DNA of 12,920 nucleotides from Desulfocapsa sp. (lineage in GTDB: Bacteria > Desulfobacterota > Desulfobulbia > Desulfobulbales > Desulfocapsaceae), in contig JAOZLI010000004.1 of NCBI GenBank assembly GCA_029934915.1, forward strand, positions 2,498 to 15,417, read 5' to 3'. Made by a program: the position numbers and the translations under genes. Below the pieces are notes generated by a model. It did not search any database and was not told the DNA's origin. It saw only the letters and a list, made by a program, of their open reading frames with translations. Shown here in pieces: positions 12,362 to 12,920 of this stretch. How positions within the stretch are numbered: position 1 is the first letter of the stretch; each line of letters opens with the position of its first letter.

Positions 12362-12873
12362 TCTGCTGCTCCTGTCTGCTGAGAATTGTTGAGGATATTG
12401 ATTTCATTCTCAATCCACGTCATGTCATACTCACCAGTAGCAAGAGATTTAGCAAGATTCATTTCTTTTCCAGCAATTTCCTCTTGACCCGCCATTCCAT
12501 GAGCTACGGCAAGGTGTACTAAAAGATACATGTCATTGCCATTGATTTTTTGTGCTTTTTGCAAGTATTCAAGTGCCTTGGAACTGTTTTTTTCTTTCAG
12601 GTAAATCATGCCCATACCATCAAGAGCATTAAAATTGTGAGGGTCTTTCTCAAGAATTAACTCCAGCTGTGTCCTGGCATTAGCCATTTCCCCAGAATAA
12701 AAATAAGCCATGGCAAGATTGTTTATGGTCTCAAGGTCATCTGCATTCATGTACAATTTCATTTTGTATTGCAGGATCTGCACTGAAAATGGAAGCTTGG
12801 ATATGTTTCCGTGCGCAGTAGCCGAACCTGCCATAAATACAACCATAATTAGAGCTAAAAATAGTTTCTGCAT
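12358..12873 (-). CDS. Exported TPR-repeat protein, first gene of the - strand run
   Basis: This 171-residue protein has a cleavable signal peptide (hydrophobic residues 4-16, cleavage after ATA at 20). It then carries about three TPR units: ETINNLAMAYFYSGEMANARTQLELILEKDPHN (48-80), FNALDGMGMIYLKEKNSSKALEYLQKAQKINGN (81-113) and MYLLVHLAVAHGMAGQEEIAGKEMNLAKSL (115-144). It should be a periplasmic scaffold or assembly factor. The start is well supported, with AGAGGGAAG just before the ATG. Its stop overlaps the start of the binding lipoprotein gene by four bases, so the two are translationally coupled. It appears to open the - strand run, since an operator-like palindrome lies directly upstream, although the window ends 47 bases beyond the start and the true first gene cannot be confirmed. 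Confidence 0.83.
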   Translation of the reverse strand: MQKLFLALIMVVFMAGSATAHGNISKLPFSVQILQYKMKLYMNADDLETINNLAMAYFYSGEMANARTQLELILEKDPHNFNALDGMGMIYLKEKNSSKALEYLQKAQKINGNDMYLLVHLAVAHGMAGQEEIAGKEMNLAKSLATGEYDMTWIENEINILNNSQQTGAAE

Positions 12874-12887
12874 CTCTTCCCTCTTTG

Positions 12888-12903
12888 TTTGTGTCTACAC
12901 AAA
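12888..12903. promoter_or_regulatory. Operator-like palindrome upstream of the TPR gene
   Basis: TTTGTGT-CT-ACACAAA has two perfect 7-base arms around a 2-base centre, 15 bases before the start of the first - strand gene. The symmetry fits a dimeric transcription factor site. It does not match the spacing of Crp/FNR or Rex boxes, so the regulator is unknown. The promoter itself may lie partly beyond the window. Confidence 0.4.
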
Positions 12904-12920
12904 ACAACTAATTCAAGTGT

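Overview
The window holds 15 protein-coding genes in two blocks that point towards each other. Two genes on the + strand (left edge to 1661) encode exported surface-type proteins. The other thirteen, on the - strand, read from 12873 down to 1686. Apart from one 114-base gap, they are separated by 0 to 23 bases or overlap by 4. Base composition is moderate. The gene set (parallel beta-helix proteins, secreted TPR proteins, a YedE-type membrane protein, a DUF3343 protein and a prokaryotic ubiquitin-like system) would fit an anaerobic Gram-negative sulfur-metabolising bacterium such as a Desulfobacterota/Desulfobulbales member. That assignment is an inference, because no rRNA or other phylogenetic marker is present. 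I saw no tRNA, CRISPR array, insertion sequence or phage gene.

Layout. (1) 1-1661 (+): the 3' part of a parallel beta-helix protein, then a small exported DUF1566-like protein. (2) 9920-12873 (-): an envelope module with a secreted TPR protein, a PhnD-like substrate-binding lipoprotein, an exported beta-helix protein and a membrane-anchored TPR protein. (3) 8858-9919 (-): a YedE/YeeE-family membrane protein (putative selenium or sulfur-compound transporter), whose start codon directly follows the stop codon of the last envelope gene. (4) 8744-8857: the only sizeable gap in the - strand block. It is AT-rich and holds a long imperfect inverted repeat plus a short hairpin next to the ribosome binding site. 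(5) 1686-8743 (-): an eight-gene core, in order a DUF3343-type putative S/Se carrier, a ribokinase-fold kinase/hydro-lyase-like protein, a ubiquitin-like ThiS/MoaD-type protein ending in Gly-Gly, a divergent JAB/JAMM protein, a Glu/Leu/Phe/Val dehydrogenase-like enzyme, two tandem fumarase/adenylosuccinate-lyase superfamily enzymes and a MoeB/ThiF-type E1-like adenylyltransferase.

Working model (inference). Envelope proteins and YedE supply a sulfur or selenium compound, and the DUF3343 protein carries it as a persulfide or perselenide. The E1-like enzyme adenylates the Gly-Gly end of the Ubl and helps convert it to a thiocarboxylate (or selenocarboxylate). The dehydrogenase, lyases and kinase-like protein make or modify the small acceptor, and the JAB protein frees the product from the carrier. 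The Ubl/E1/JAB logic is known from CysO-CysM-Mec cysteine synthesis and the HcyS/HcyD/HcyF homocysteine system. The combination with two lyases, an amino-acid-dehydrogenase fold, a ribokinase-fold protein, DUF3343 and YedE matches no pathway I can name, and is the best candidate here for an undescribed system.
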